A stretch of 10,915 bases of DNA, taken from assembly GCA_001931875.2 (NCBI GenBank), contig MSJH02000229.1:1-10915 (forward strand), read 5' to 3'. This DNA is from Byssochlamys sp. IMV 00236 (Eukaryota > Ascomycota > Eurotiomycetes > Eurotiales > Thermoascaceae). This document shows positions 1-8,064 of this stretch, in pieces. The notes below the pieces were generated by a model that did no database searches, was not told where the DNA came from, and was given only the letters and a program-made list of their open reading frames with translations. How positions within the stretch are numbered: position 1 is the first letter of the stretch; every line of letters begins with the position of its first letter. The position numbers were made by a program, and so were the translations under genes.

Positions 1-2566
1 TTTTTTTTAATTGATCTAATGTGTTATTCAAGAAGAAGGAGAGAATGTGGTTTAAGTTATCCATGGATACAAGAGTTATTTAATTGTCAAGACGACCTGT
101 AACCAATGAAATAAAAACAATATATCAATGATGTAAAAAAATGGAACAATATTATATTTTGAGTTTATTTTCTTGTTATTTTTTTCTTTCTTGCTTTTCT
201 CCTTCTTCTAAAATGAAGACACCCAGTTTAGATTCTTTTTATCAGTTATTAAAAGCACGCGTATTTTACAATACTGATTATCAGTCGTGGCTACTTGATT
301 ATATGAAGAATGCAACATTACCGATACATTCAAAGATTGGATCCATCATTCATGAGTTTGTCACATGGTTTGTTGATTGTCCCCCCCTTTTTAAGCCAAC
401 GATCTTTCAACTCAACGCACAATAATATAGTACTTTTATAGTAGATAAAGTACAGAGAATACCTGAGAATATCATTATAGAAGAGTTTTGCGATTGCAAC
501 ATCATCACACCTACACAAGTACTTTTGCTCTTTTATGTCTTGACACATAATGATTTCTTTATTGGATGTCGAACTGAGCCTAAGCTGATCGCGCTTGTCG
601 CTAATACATCCGTGGAGCAGACAGGTAACGACGAAACAAAATAGATCAGCCCGTGACTCATGTCATTTCAGAGTATTCTACAGAGTTATTAGATCAGATC
701 CCAGTCAAATATATATTGAATCATATCGAAACATATCAAGATGGAAAAGCGTACAAGACGATATTCTCAGACATACTCGCTTTGTCTGCTAATTTGTATC
801 CAGAATTATTTGACGTTACCAGTTTTTTGATGCAAGAAGGAAAAGAAGTGAATATGATGTGGGATACAGAGATCAAGAGAAGGTATTAAAGCACCGTCCC
901 TTTTTTAGTTTGAAAGCAATGAGCTAAAAACGTAGGAAAAGAAAGACAAAACAATTAGAACCAGAAGAATTAGTATCTATATTAGCTCAGCATGAGAGTA
1001 AACAGACAGATGTGATTGATGGTAAATCAGAGCATAGACTACTTGCATTTTTACTGCTCAATTGTTTACACGGTCTCTCTCTCTCTTAGCTTTATCTCGA
1101 CTAGAATACGCACCTATTAGTCATGTAGAAGAATATGCAAAATGTATGATATCAACGCTTTTACCGCCTTGTCTGGATGAAACGTAAGAAGTGTGATATA
1201 GAATAGCAGCAGCAGCAGCAGTGACTCAAAGCGATGACAAACATAGGTTGGATACTAGAGTGGCCAATTGCTTTGTATCTGCATGGGAATCATTCAATCA
1301 TATCATACCGCACAGCTTATGGACAATGACAATCAAGTCGCTAACAGGAGAGTAAAGTATGCAGCATGCCTTTTGAATTATGTTGTTAACACGGATAATA
1401 GAAATCATAGTTTGAGTGACTTAATACAAGACATTCGAACTGCATTCAAATGTGACGAACGAGTGTTTCGATCTCAGTACCTATTGCCAATATGGCTGCA
1501 TGTAATGTAAAAGGCGTTTGATGATACAGTATGAGTATTAATTTATCATAGATTCTAATGTGCCTGCGTACAACATCAAAGCATCGTATATGGAAGAGAT
1601 ATCACTCTGTTTTTTCTAAGCAAGTTAATGTAAATATGACAATTCAGATAACAACACAGAATGACTAAAGCAAAAGTTCCCATAGCGAAATGACTTTAAT
1701 TCTCGTAATGTACTTGCGCTAACAAATGCCCAAGATACAGTTATGCTTCAGTTACTTCTCGAGCTTTGTCTTGAAAGACCTCAAGATAAAGAACATCCTG
1801 GCAAGTACAGAAACTAGAATTCCTAATATTGTTATATTAACTCTCCAAGCAGAGAAACTACATGATGCAAGAATACTAATATGCAATTTTATACACTCTA
1901 TTTTTATTGATGGCGACCGTGATATGCTGCTTGCAAAGATACTTCATTTTCAAACCTACCCCATTGAACTCATTCCTATTATGGTTGACCTAATACCTTC
2001 TTTATATATTGTTCTTGGATTCATCCCAGAGCTGACCAGGCAGCCTCAAATAGAAAAGCAGGTATTTGGCATCCTTTTGGCTTGTCACCTTTGCGAAAAA
2101 TACCCACTTGAAAACTAGTGAGTCAATATCCAAGTCTTTTAACGTATCTAACAGATTACATATCTATAGTCTAATGACTGCAGAGAAGCATGTGCTTCCA
2201 AGGCTTTTAAAAATTGCATTTCCAGTAACAAAAGAAGGGCAGCCATCAGCTGTCTGTGTACCATCTGAATTCCTTATCAAGGCAATTCCTGGCTTTGTTC
2301 ATCTTGCTCGAGCCTTTCCTCACTTTGGTCCTCAAATATTAGAAGCATTTGATAGTAAGTAGAATGAAAGAAGAGAATAGGGTACTGATTCTCTTTCTAT
2401 GACAGGTATCGCAAAGGGACTACCTCAGCCAAAAGAATTTATTGGTCAAGAGAGTAGTAATAAGATTATATTGGTACTGCAACTGCATAAAGTCCTAAAG
2501 GATTCGAGGGATCTGGTGCAGGCTGAAGTGGACAAGATGGACAAGGTCAATAAAATAACGTTATAA
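1..2566 (+). CDS. INTS2: Integrator complex subunit 2, C-terminal half, 5' end outside the window
   Basis: INTS2 is a scaffold subunit of the nuclear Integrator complex, which cleaves nascent snRNA and stalled mRNA transcripts at RNA polymerase II. Exons read as 219 or 227-367, 431-624, 672-882, 936-1021, 1090-1183, 1232-1351, 1402-1501, 1552-1629, 1686-1800, 1850-2117, 2170-2354 and 2406-2566. All phases match and the joined frame runs 586 codons from 219 without a stop. Stretches resembling animal INTS2, in the expected order, include [68 protein letters not shown] and ARAFP. The ATG at 141 is probably not the start, because homology continues upstream: an open frame at 1-98 (LIDLMC...PWIQELF) may be the preceding exon, joined by an intron of about 128 bases. 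Weakest points are this 5' junction and the GTTTGT donor at 368. Family assignment is from remembered similarity. Confidence 0.82.
1074..1086 (+). repeat. TC dinucleotide run serving as an intron polypyrimidine tract
   Basis: Six TC units plus T lie directly before the acceptor TTAG of the INTS2 intron 1022-1089. Read as coding, the run looks like a microsatellite frameshift. Removing the 68-base intron joins GATG to CTTTATC in frame (DVIDALSRL), which fits the family spacing. Confidence 0.75.
1205..1221 (+). repeat. AGC trinucleotide repeat inside an INTS2 intron
   Basis: Five AGC units plus AG lie in the 48-base intron 1184-1231. The tract is not translated in the spliced model. It offers several competing CAG acceptors upstream of the one that keeps frame (CAAAG at 1231), so it could allow alternative acceptor use. 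Confidence 0.7.
1801..1849 (+). other. Likely GC-AG intron in INTS2
   Basis: The upstream exon ends in phase 1 at base 1800 and is followed by GCAAGT, the strong donor context usual for GC-AG introns. The acceptor is AAG at 1849 (GCAG at 1852 also keeps frame). The overlapping GT donor at 1805 gives phase 2, and no nearby acceptor restores the downstream frame that carries the conserved KLHDARIL segment. The GC donor is therefore the simplest reading; a one-base frameshift is the alternative. Confidence 0.6.
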
Positions 2567-3015
2567 CTTTCGATTGAACTGTATAAATGATCTATTATGC
2601 TCAGTGTTGACATGTTCAATATCAGTTGTATCAGGCACAACCCCCTTGGAATATAGCCTTAGATATCCTTCTATGGCGCGTGTATGGCCTTGTTGTATTT
2701 CATAAGTCTTCATAATCTCGAGGTCTATTGGAGTCAAATTTATCAACTTTTTTCTGCATATTTCAAACATTTACCTTGCATTGTATTGAGAATCACAGAA
2801 GCTGTACTATCTCCAACCAGGTATTCATGAATCTTGATGTCAGAATTAGCTAAGAGGGAAAATTACAAGTGGTTGGCAGATTATAAACATGAGGTGTCCG
2901 TTATAGTTTTACTCTTTTCATGTTTTGTTTCTAAGCTAACCAATAGATCCAAGACTTTTACCTTGACGGTAACATTATACATATCAGGTATCAATGTCTT
3001 CACGTCAGTGTTCAT
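2561..3015 (-). CDS. Single OB-fold nucleic-acid-binding protein, SOSS-B/hSSB-like
   Basis: Three exons on the minus strand (3015-2913, 2849-2775, 2724-2561), with introns of 63 and 50 bases, give an intact 113-residue protein. Visible signatures are [17 protein letters not shown] (about 8-24, first OB strands), [14 protein letters not shown] (about 42-55, matching the ECLVGDETG-type strand of plant and animal single OB-fold ssDNA-binding proteins) and YEIQQGHT...GYLRLY (about 67-84, like the INGYTSVFKGCLRLY-type block). In animals SOSS-B proteins bind single-stranded DNA or RNA and join INTS3 in the SOSS complex; that role here is inference. ATG at 3015 was chosen because the OB domain starts at once; an in-frame ATG at 3069 would add 18 residues. 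There is no acidic or proline-rich tail. The last two codons overlap the end of INTS2. It could belong to a related plant-like OB family rather than true SOSS-B. Confidence 0.68.
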
Positions 3016-3318
3016 GTATGCTTTTGTTGTAAAAGACAGTGGATGCGGACAATAAATTTCAATTTGCATTTATTGTTAGAGACACTTTATTTATTTGGTA
3101 ATCGAGGTACACCATTACCAGACTAGAGGAAGCATCTGTTATCTCAACATTATTTGATGTAGAATACGAATTTGTAAAGCGTCATCATAACTATACACGT
3201 AATCATTCATTTAAACGTGACAACATTTTTCTTTAATCACTTGGCGTGTATTTATCATGGTACTTTATAAATTGGTATTCTACCTCAAAAAGCTTTTGCA
3301 AGAGAAAAATTTATCTGC
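3016..3318. other. Region between the OB-fold gene and the unknown plus-strand gene
   Basis: This stretch holds the 5' flank of the minus-strand OB-fold gene. It also holds an open plus-strand segment from 3102 to 3236 containing LEEASVISTLFDVEYEFV and ending in TAA. That segment has no ATG. An intron starting at GTGACA (about 3217) and ending at AAAAAG (about 3292) would join it in frame to the coding sequence around 3319. No RNA gene or clear promoter motif was seen. Confidence 0.4.
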
Positions 3319-4049
3319 ATGGAAAGAAAAGCCCCTCAGCAAGTAGTATTTGATAAACTTGTAAAAAAGTGCACGGTAAAATTCGCCAACAGTGATAATA
3401 TTAAAAAAAAAATAACAAAACGACAGAGTTTGGATACCGAGTTCATTGAAGTTCCAAAAGATCGGTTAAAAAGACAGCTTTTCTTTATGAAGCAATCTTT
3501 AAATATCACACGAGGCGGTTTAAATCATTATAGTGGATCCGTAGATCAGATTGGTGCAAAATTAAACACAACCATTCCAGCAAGCTTCGAATATCAAACT
3601 GTGTCTATCAAACAGAGAAAATATACACAGCTGTTAACCAAAGACAGCAACTTACTAGATGACTTTGAACAGCTTATCAACTGTATCATAAAATTCAATC
3701 ACTGCTCTGTGTTGGTTATAGGCTTTGATTTCTTTGCGCACAACCAACCATTGATCGACGACTATGCTTTTGGGATACTTTTCTCTGACATTTAACTTGC
3801 ACCATTGGCTAAAGTAAAGTCCAAAAACAGCACGAACAAGCAGTTCAAAGAGCTTTCTGTATTCATGGTCTGTACGAACTTTTGGTCGCGGGCGAATGTA
3901 TTCTGCAAAATGGTATTATCACCTCTTTCCTTGGCAGCTCGTTAGGGAACATTAACCTTAGAGATGCTATGACAAGCCAAATCTATATAGTATCATGCAA
4001 CTTGCCTGTAGCTAGAACATCAAGGCTATTAAACCAATACATGAAGTGA
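3319..4049 (+). pseudogene. Unrecognised protein gene, apparently disrupted
   Basis: I do not recognise the family. From ATG 3319 an open frame of 158 codons runs to TAA 3793-3795; it has a basic N-terminus and a segment SVLVIGFDFFAHNQPLIDD resembling a buried strand and loop. Protein-like sequence resumes in another frame from about 3813 to TGA 4047-4049 (AVQRAFCIHGLYELLVAGE, then NINLRDAMTSQIY). Between the two lie about 20 bases with a stop in both frames and no good GT donor, so the break looks like a real lesion rather than an intron. A poor GTTGGT donor near 3713 with acceptor 3814 would restore frame, but would delete the most protein-like part. The coding region may begin upstream, since the frame stays open from about 3271. 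It lies next to a decayed transposon piece, so it could be transposon cargo or a lineage-specific gene family. Confidence 0.45.
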
Positions 4050-4057
4050 TGCTCAAA

Positions 4058-4072
4058 TAACCCTTGGGGTTA
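4058..4072. repeat. Short perfect inverted repeat TAACCC-TTG-GGGTTA
   Basis: Six-base arms with a three-base spacer lie 9 bases after the stop of the unknown plus-strand gene and about 85 bases before the end of the recombinase remnant. It may be a weak hairpin or chance. The arms match telomere-type hexamers, but there is no tandem array. Confidence 0.45.
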
Positions 4073-4157
4073 CCATTGCTTTGATTCTTTCAGCAAAAAT
4101 CAGTAAATTTTTACAAATCACTAAAATATTAAACATTGATTTCAAAGCATCAAAGAA

Positions 4158-4560
4158 TTAGTCTTGCTCTGTGTTAGTGCCCATGATACCATCGGGGATG
4201 GTGAGGAGAACGTCGCTCAAGTTGGACAAAGGCATGTGTTCGTGTCGGTAGTGATTTTTGAAGGTCGAGAAACTAGTCCAGCTACCGAGGGCGACAATGC
4301 CTTCTTTAGGGAGAGCCTAGGATGAAGCAATAGAACGAATGCTAATGTTTCGTTCGTCATTGGACAAGCGAAGTAATGAACGAAGCCAGGTAGAGATTGT
4401 TGAAATTATTAAGGGTTCATCAGGTTGCAAAGGGTGGACAAGTAGAGAAGCATAATGGAGATGGTGCTAAAGACAGATGATCTCTTAGAGTTATAAAGCA
4501 TTCTACAGGACAGTGGCTGCGGTCCTCATGGGTAAACACCGTGATAGACCTAACGTTGAT
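4158..4560 (-). mobile_element. Decayed tyrosine recombinase, C-terminal catalytic part, DIRS/Crypton-like
   Basis: Minus-strand translation gives, in order, FTHEDRSHCPVECFITLRDHL, a frame break around 4450-4475, ISTWLRSLLRLSNDERN, SIRSIASS, an in-frame TAG at 4317-4319, then GIVALGSWTSFSTFKNHYR and a natural-looking TAA at 4158-4160. This layout (CPV...LRDH, TISTWLR, RSxASS, LGxW, FxxHYR) fits the tyrosine recombinases of fungal DIRS-type retrotransposons and Cryptons. The RS arginine and the NHY tyrosine would be the catalytic residues. At least one nonsense change and one frameshift make it inactive. Upstream (4561-4785) no clear further recombinase sequence was found, and no reverse transcriptase was seen. 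The element class cannot be settled from this fragment. Confidence 0.72.
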
Positions 4561-4785
4561 TCAATTAGTAATGATAAGTATAGCTTATAATAAGAAATTT
4601 GGTTAGGAACTTTTGCTACTAGATACTTTTTCTGAGACAGGTGGTTTATTAAAAGCGTCAAAAAGAGAAATATGACAAGGTAGTTTAAAAAAGGGAACAC
4701 CAAATTCTAAAATCACAATGATTTGATATGAAAAAACTGTATTTACAAAAAAGTTCTAAACAAAACACCAATATCACTTTTTCCT

Positions 4786-5802
4786 TTACTTAAAGCGAAC
4801 GTATTTACCGACAACGACGGCGTGATCTCTTTCGTAAGGTTCAAGTGTAAGTTGTTCTTGAGGCTTAATTCTTTCTTCTTGAAGCTTCTTGACTTCACGA
4901 GCAAAGACAGTAGCAGCATCAACTGTAGAATCAATACAAGAAGCCTTGATAGAAATAACAATGTGTCCATCGTTCTTCAAAAAGTTGTGAGCGTTCAATG
5001 CGATAATACGGGCTTGATCAGGTTGTGCAACATCAGCAAAGATAACATCGACCATAGGGACAAGCATACGGTATTTTTGAGGGTGACGAGCATCTTCGAT
5101 GATAGGAACGACATTAGTTCTCTTCTTTGCCATATTGATCAAATCACGACCAGGTCTATGAGAGAATTCGACAGCATACACAGCACCTTCAGGACCAACG
5201 ATATCAGCAACATGGGAAACGGAAGTACCAGAGGCAGCACCGAGATAAAGGACCTTCTTTCCAGGAGCAATGTGAACATGGTCAACACCACCAAGGACGG
5301 CAGCAGCAAGCTTAGATCTGAAAGGATTCCATACACGGTATTCAATCTTTGTACCATCAGGTCCATCAACTGAGATACGCTTTTCACCATAAACGGATTC
5401 ACCGGGAACAAGGTTCTTGGTAACTAAAAGATCTTCCTTTCCACGGGCAACGAAGATACCAGCATGTCTGTGAGGTTCAATGATAACCTTGGCACCTCCT
5501 TTAGCACCACCTCTGGCACCACCACGACCGCCGCGGGCAGCACCTCTTCCACCACCACGGGGGCCACCTCTGGCACCGCCTCCACGAGCACCGCCTCTTC
5601 CGCCGCCGCGGCCACCTACAAGACAAAGAGTGTTAGTTCAAGTTTCATAATGTCAATGATTGAATTTACCAAATCCACCTCTTCCACCAAATCCACCACC
5701 ACGGCCACCGCCACGGCCGCCACGATCACCACCAAATCCACCTCTGCCGCCACGGCTACCACCACGGCCACCACGTCCTCCACCTCGAGATTCAAATGCC
5801 AT
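4786..5802 (-). CDS. NOP1: Fibrillarin, rRNA 2'-O-methyltransferase of C/D-box snoRNPs
   Basis: Fibrillarin is the nucleolar S-adenosylmethionine-dependent enzyme that methylates rRNA ribose 2'-OH groups guided by C/D snoRNAs. It works with Nop56, Nop58 and Snu13. Two exons (5802-5670 and 5615-4786), separated by a 54-base intron with a CTAAC branch sequence, give 320 residues, the usual family length. Residues about 6-86 form a glycine/arginine-rich region starting MAFESRGGG; the intron lies inside it at residue 45. The methyltransferase domain follows, with [15 protein letters not shown] (SAM loop), [13 protein letters not shown] (the fibrillarin signature), [13 protein letters not shown] and [14 protein letters not shown], ending KYVRFK. 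ATG 5802 is preferred over an in-frame upstream ATG at 5889, because the upstream peptide has no family character. The gene is intact. Confidence 0.97.
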
Positions 5803-6308
5803 AATATATATAATAAAGTTTTTGTAACAAAAAGAGAAAAATTTCAGTCTATAAAGTGGTTCTCTTTTCTCTGTAAAAAAACCAGTCAAATTTTATAAGA
5901 AAAGCCGTCCCAACTTAATTTCCAAAAACGGACGTTTTAGAAAGTTACAAAGAGATTTCTCTACCTCAACTTCAGAATCGAACATATTTTGAGAACAAAA
6001 GAGAGAGGTGATAGTGAACAAGAGTCTCCCGAACAAAGCATCATTGAATATAGTTGTATTTAACTTTTATTCGTCTCTTTACTATCATTGGTTGGATCCA
6101 TATCACAACCAGCAGTACTGAGAGTGAAATGGGAGGAGATCAAAGCCCAATTTTGGGATGTGTCAACCTATCAGATGATAGAACAAAACTATCTAATGAT
6201 CGACAGTAAACTTGAGCAATAAGCGTATTAGACTTTTAAGCTTCTACAGTGCTACTGTTGGTATTTAAAATACAAAGCATTGGTAATCTTTATAACATGT
6301 TTGACAAC
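5803..6308. other. Fibrillarin 5' flank and intergenic region
   Basis: This is mostly non-coding. It holds the upstream region of fibrillarin (an A/T-rich TATATAT stretch directly before the ATG) and, at the other end, the 3' flank of the Cas1-like gene. A plus-strand frame without ATG is open from 6064 to TAA 6220-6222 and contains RVKWEEIKAQFWDVSTYQM. It has no recognised homologue and may be chance or a relic exon. No RNA gene was seen. Confidence 0.5.
5836..5845 (-). promoter_or_regulatory. Possible RRPE-like element upstream of fibrillarin
   Basis: GAAAAATTTC lies 34-43 bases before the fibrillarin ATG and resembles the yeast rRNA-processing element (TGAAAAATTTT) found before ribosome-biogenesis genes. 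The local A/T richness makes chance likely, and no PAC-type GATGAG box was found beside it. Confidence 0.22.
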
Positions 6309-7410
6309 TTAACATTGTGTCTTTAATTGAATTTTTACAGCGCATAGGGTATCAATAATATTGGCACGATAACCAAAAGTCATAAGAATAAATACAGCAA
6401 TAAGGCATAAAAGAGAAAGAGCAGCCGCCGCCAGGTACCATACAGGATAACTATAGTGATGACAGCATGTGGCCTCCGTTGAAAACTTCAGTGGAAGCTT
6501 ATTATTACAATAATAATTTAAAGCAATTCGTGCTTGAGCTGTTGTCACTGGGGGTTGGAAATGAAGTCCATCCAGAGTTTTATTCTTGGACGAAGCTGAT
6601 ATTTCGTTCCAGACAAACGGAATAGCTAAAGGCGTCACTGTATCCTCTAGCATACGTTCTCGTTCTCGTAAATAATTGTTCATGATCTTGATCTTTCCTG
6701 GTGTCATCACTTTTTTTCTTTCTTCAGAAAGACGATCGTATTCCAAAGTTTCTACGGGAGACAACATGACTTTGTCTGCAATTTGGTGATTCTGTACAGC
6801 ATCAAAAACTCTATCAACTGCCTTTTTCCATTCGCGAAGATAATTGGTGCTATAGTCCTTCATGTACCACACGCCTGTGTCTAGAATCAACAGAGTGTGC
6901 TGCAACTTTTCTTTTCCCTGCAGCACGTCAATGGTTCTGTTTGTATTCAAAAACGGGTCCCACCACATCTCGATAGTTACGTTGTGCTCTTCCAAATAAA
7001 CTACTTGATCAGCATGAATCGCGTCTTGCCCTGGTCGCCCTGGTCGAAACATCTCTGCCATTGCGTAATATTGTTCTCTCATAATAGAGTCTCCGATATA
7101 GATGATTCTCGAATTCGAAAGGCAGCTGTATAGTTCTTCTGTTGTATATGATTTGACTTTACACTCTGCTGGCTTCCATAGGGTATAATCGTCTGATTCC
7201 CATCTTCCTTGATTTAGCATGTTGTGACATTTTGAAGCTGCCCTTGGTACTAAAGACGAATGAGATAAACGAATACTTAAAAGATGCAAATAAACTATTA
7301 CCTTTTATGAAATAACTCATGGAGGTGAATAGGATCAGTAATGATAGAATGAACAGGAGTATATTTATTGCAGTCTTAAAAGCTACATTATTTTTCATTT
7401 GTGCAGTCAT
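6309..7410 (-). CDS. Cas1/PC-esterase family membrane protein (putative glycan O-acyltransferase or esterase)
   Basis: Two exons (7410-7302 and 7249-6309), split by a 52-base intron, give 349 residues. Residues about 15-34 form an uncleaved signal-anchor, and about 306-328 form a second hydrophobic segment near the C-terminus. Between them is an SGNH-like PC-esterase domain: IIYIGDSIMREQYY (GDS at about 89-91, nucleophile Ser), DTGVWYMKDY, and DGLHFQPP (D263 and H266), the DxxH half of the triad. The family includes the N-terminal domain of Cas1/CASD1 and plant TBL enzymes, which act on glycans in the Golgi lumen. Here only about one C-terminal membrane span is present, not the multi-span acyl-CoA-using domain of Cas1, so esterase or transferase activity is open. 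Start 7410 (MTAQMK) or 7398 (MKNN) are both possible. The substrate is unknown. Confidence 0.82.
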
Positions 7411-7567
7411 TGGATTAAAGATGAAAGAAAAAGTATAATGAATTAACCAAGTCTTTATATAAATCACAAAGAAATTTAGGAACATTGTCTCAGTTGCGCT
7501 ATACCATATATGACATGGCATCCCAGTTACCATAGCAAATTAAAAATGATGTCGATCTCAGCTTTCT

Positions 7568-7573
7568 TTTATT
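7568..7573 (-). terminator. Possible AATAAA polyadenylation signal after the small ORF
   Basis: On the minus strand AATAAA lies about 90 bases beyond the stop of the 28-residue ORF and upstream of the Cas1-like gene start. It is a plausible end for a short separate transcript, but the motif is common in A/T-rich sequence. Confidence 0.3.
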
Positions 7574-7663
7574 TCGTGTAACAATTAGTGTATTGTTTGT
7601 TAAACTGATATATCTTGTTGCTTGCTTACAATTCTTTTGTTTTCATTCTGATTTCACATAGAT

Positions 7664-7750
7664 TCAAAAGAAGCGTCCTCCGTACTTGCCTTTGGCTTCT
7701 GATCTGCTCCATCCAAAGATCACTATTGCTGGATCTACATACTGACTCAT
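7664..7750 (-). CDS. Possible 28-residue microprotein
   Basis: Not recognised. A minus-strand ATG at 7750 opens a 28-codon frame ending in TGA at 7666-7664. The peptide starts MSQYVDPAIVIFGWSRSEAK and ends with GGRFF: a hydrophobic stretch, then a basic, glycine-rich tail. It sits alone in the gap between Sec10 (ends 8065) and the Cas1-like gene (starts 7410), which is otherwise without long frames. A CCAAT-like sequence lies upstream and an AATAAA downstream. A GCAAGT donor-like sequence inside the frame means it could also be the first exon of a longer gene, but no convincing next exon was found. Chance is a real possibility. Confidence 0.35.
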   Translation of the reverse strand: MSQYVDPAIVIFGWSRSEAKGKYGGRFF

Positions 7751-8064
7751 CGTTACACAAAAAGTGAATAGTCTCTTTTCAAAATTGGGGGAAATAAATA
7801 ATGAACCTTATGAAAAAAAAAAGAAAGAAGGCATATGGATTAAATACAAGTAAGAATCAGGATTAAGAATTACACTAAATCAACACGTCTCCCTTTTTAT
7901 GACGTATGACTTTGCTATATCATAAAAATCAAACTTTAAAAAGCAGGGTTCCACAATGGCTTTCTATCTTGCGTGATGGGAATCTCTTTTTTAATATGCG
8001 TGTGTATATTTCAATATAATCATAAATCAGAAATAAAATGACCCAAGATAATAGATAAAGAGAA
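7751..8064. other. Sec10 3' flank and intergenic sequence
   Basis: This is A/T-rich sequence with a poly-A-rich patch near 7814. It should contain the 3' UTR of the minus-strand Sec10 gene and the upstream region of the small ORF. I see no gene, RNA or repeat structure in it. Confidence 0.5.

Noticed and set aside
141..425. A separate 94-residue gene starting at ATG 141
   Set aside because: Its N-terminal part is a pyrimidine-rich, intron-like tract. Only the part after about 219 resembles INTS2, and homology continues past its stop.
423..1090. Stop at 423, frame change near 642 and CT-run frameshift near 1080 as signs that INTS2 is a pseudogene
   Set aside because: Introns 368-430, 625-671 and 1022-1089 remove all three, with matching phases and better agreement with the family.
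2749..2770. Single-base frameshift in the OB-fold gene near 2770
   Set aside because: A 50-base GTAAAT...AATAG intron (2774-2725) joins the exons in frame and gives better family spacing.
5803..5889. N-terminal extension of fibrillarin from the upstream in-frame ATG
   Set aside because: The added peptide has no family character, while MAFESRGGG is a typical fibrillarin start.
5464..5898. A long Thr/Ser-rich plus-strand protein
   Set aside because: It is the antisense shadow of the fibrillarin glycine-arginine repeats.
7660..7747. Plus-strand fragment with LPLASDLLHP resembling the start of ribosomal protein eS27
   Set aside because: The match is about 10 residues, no further eS27 sequence follows, and the other strand holds an ATG-initiated frame over the same bases.
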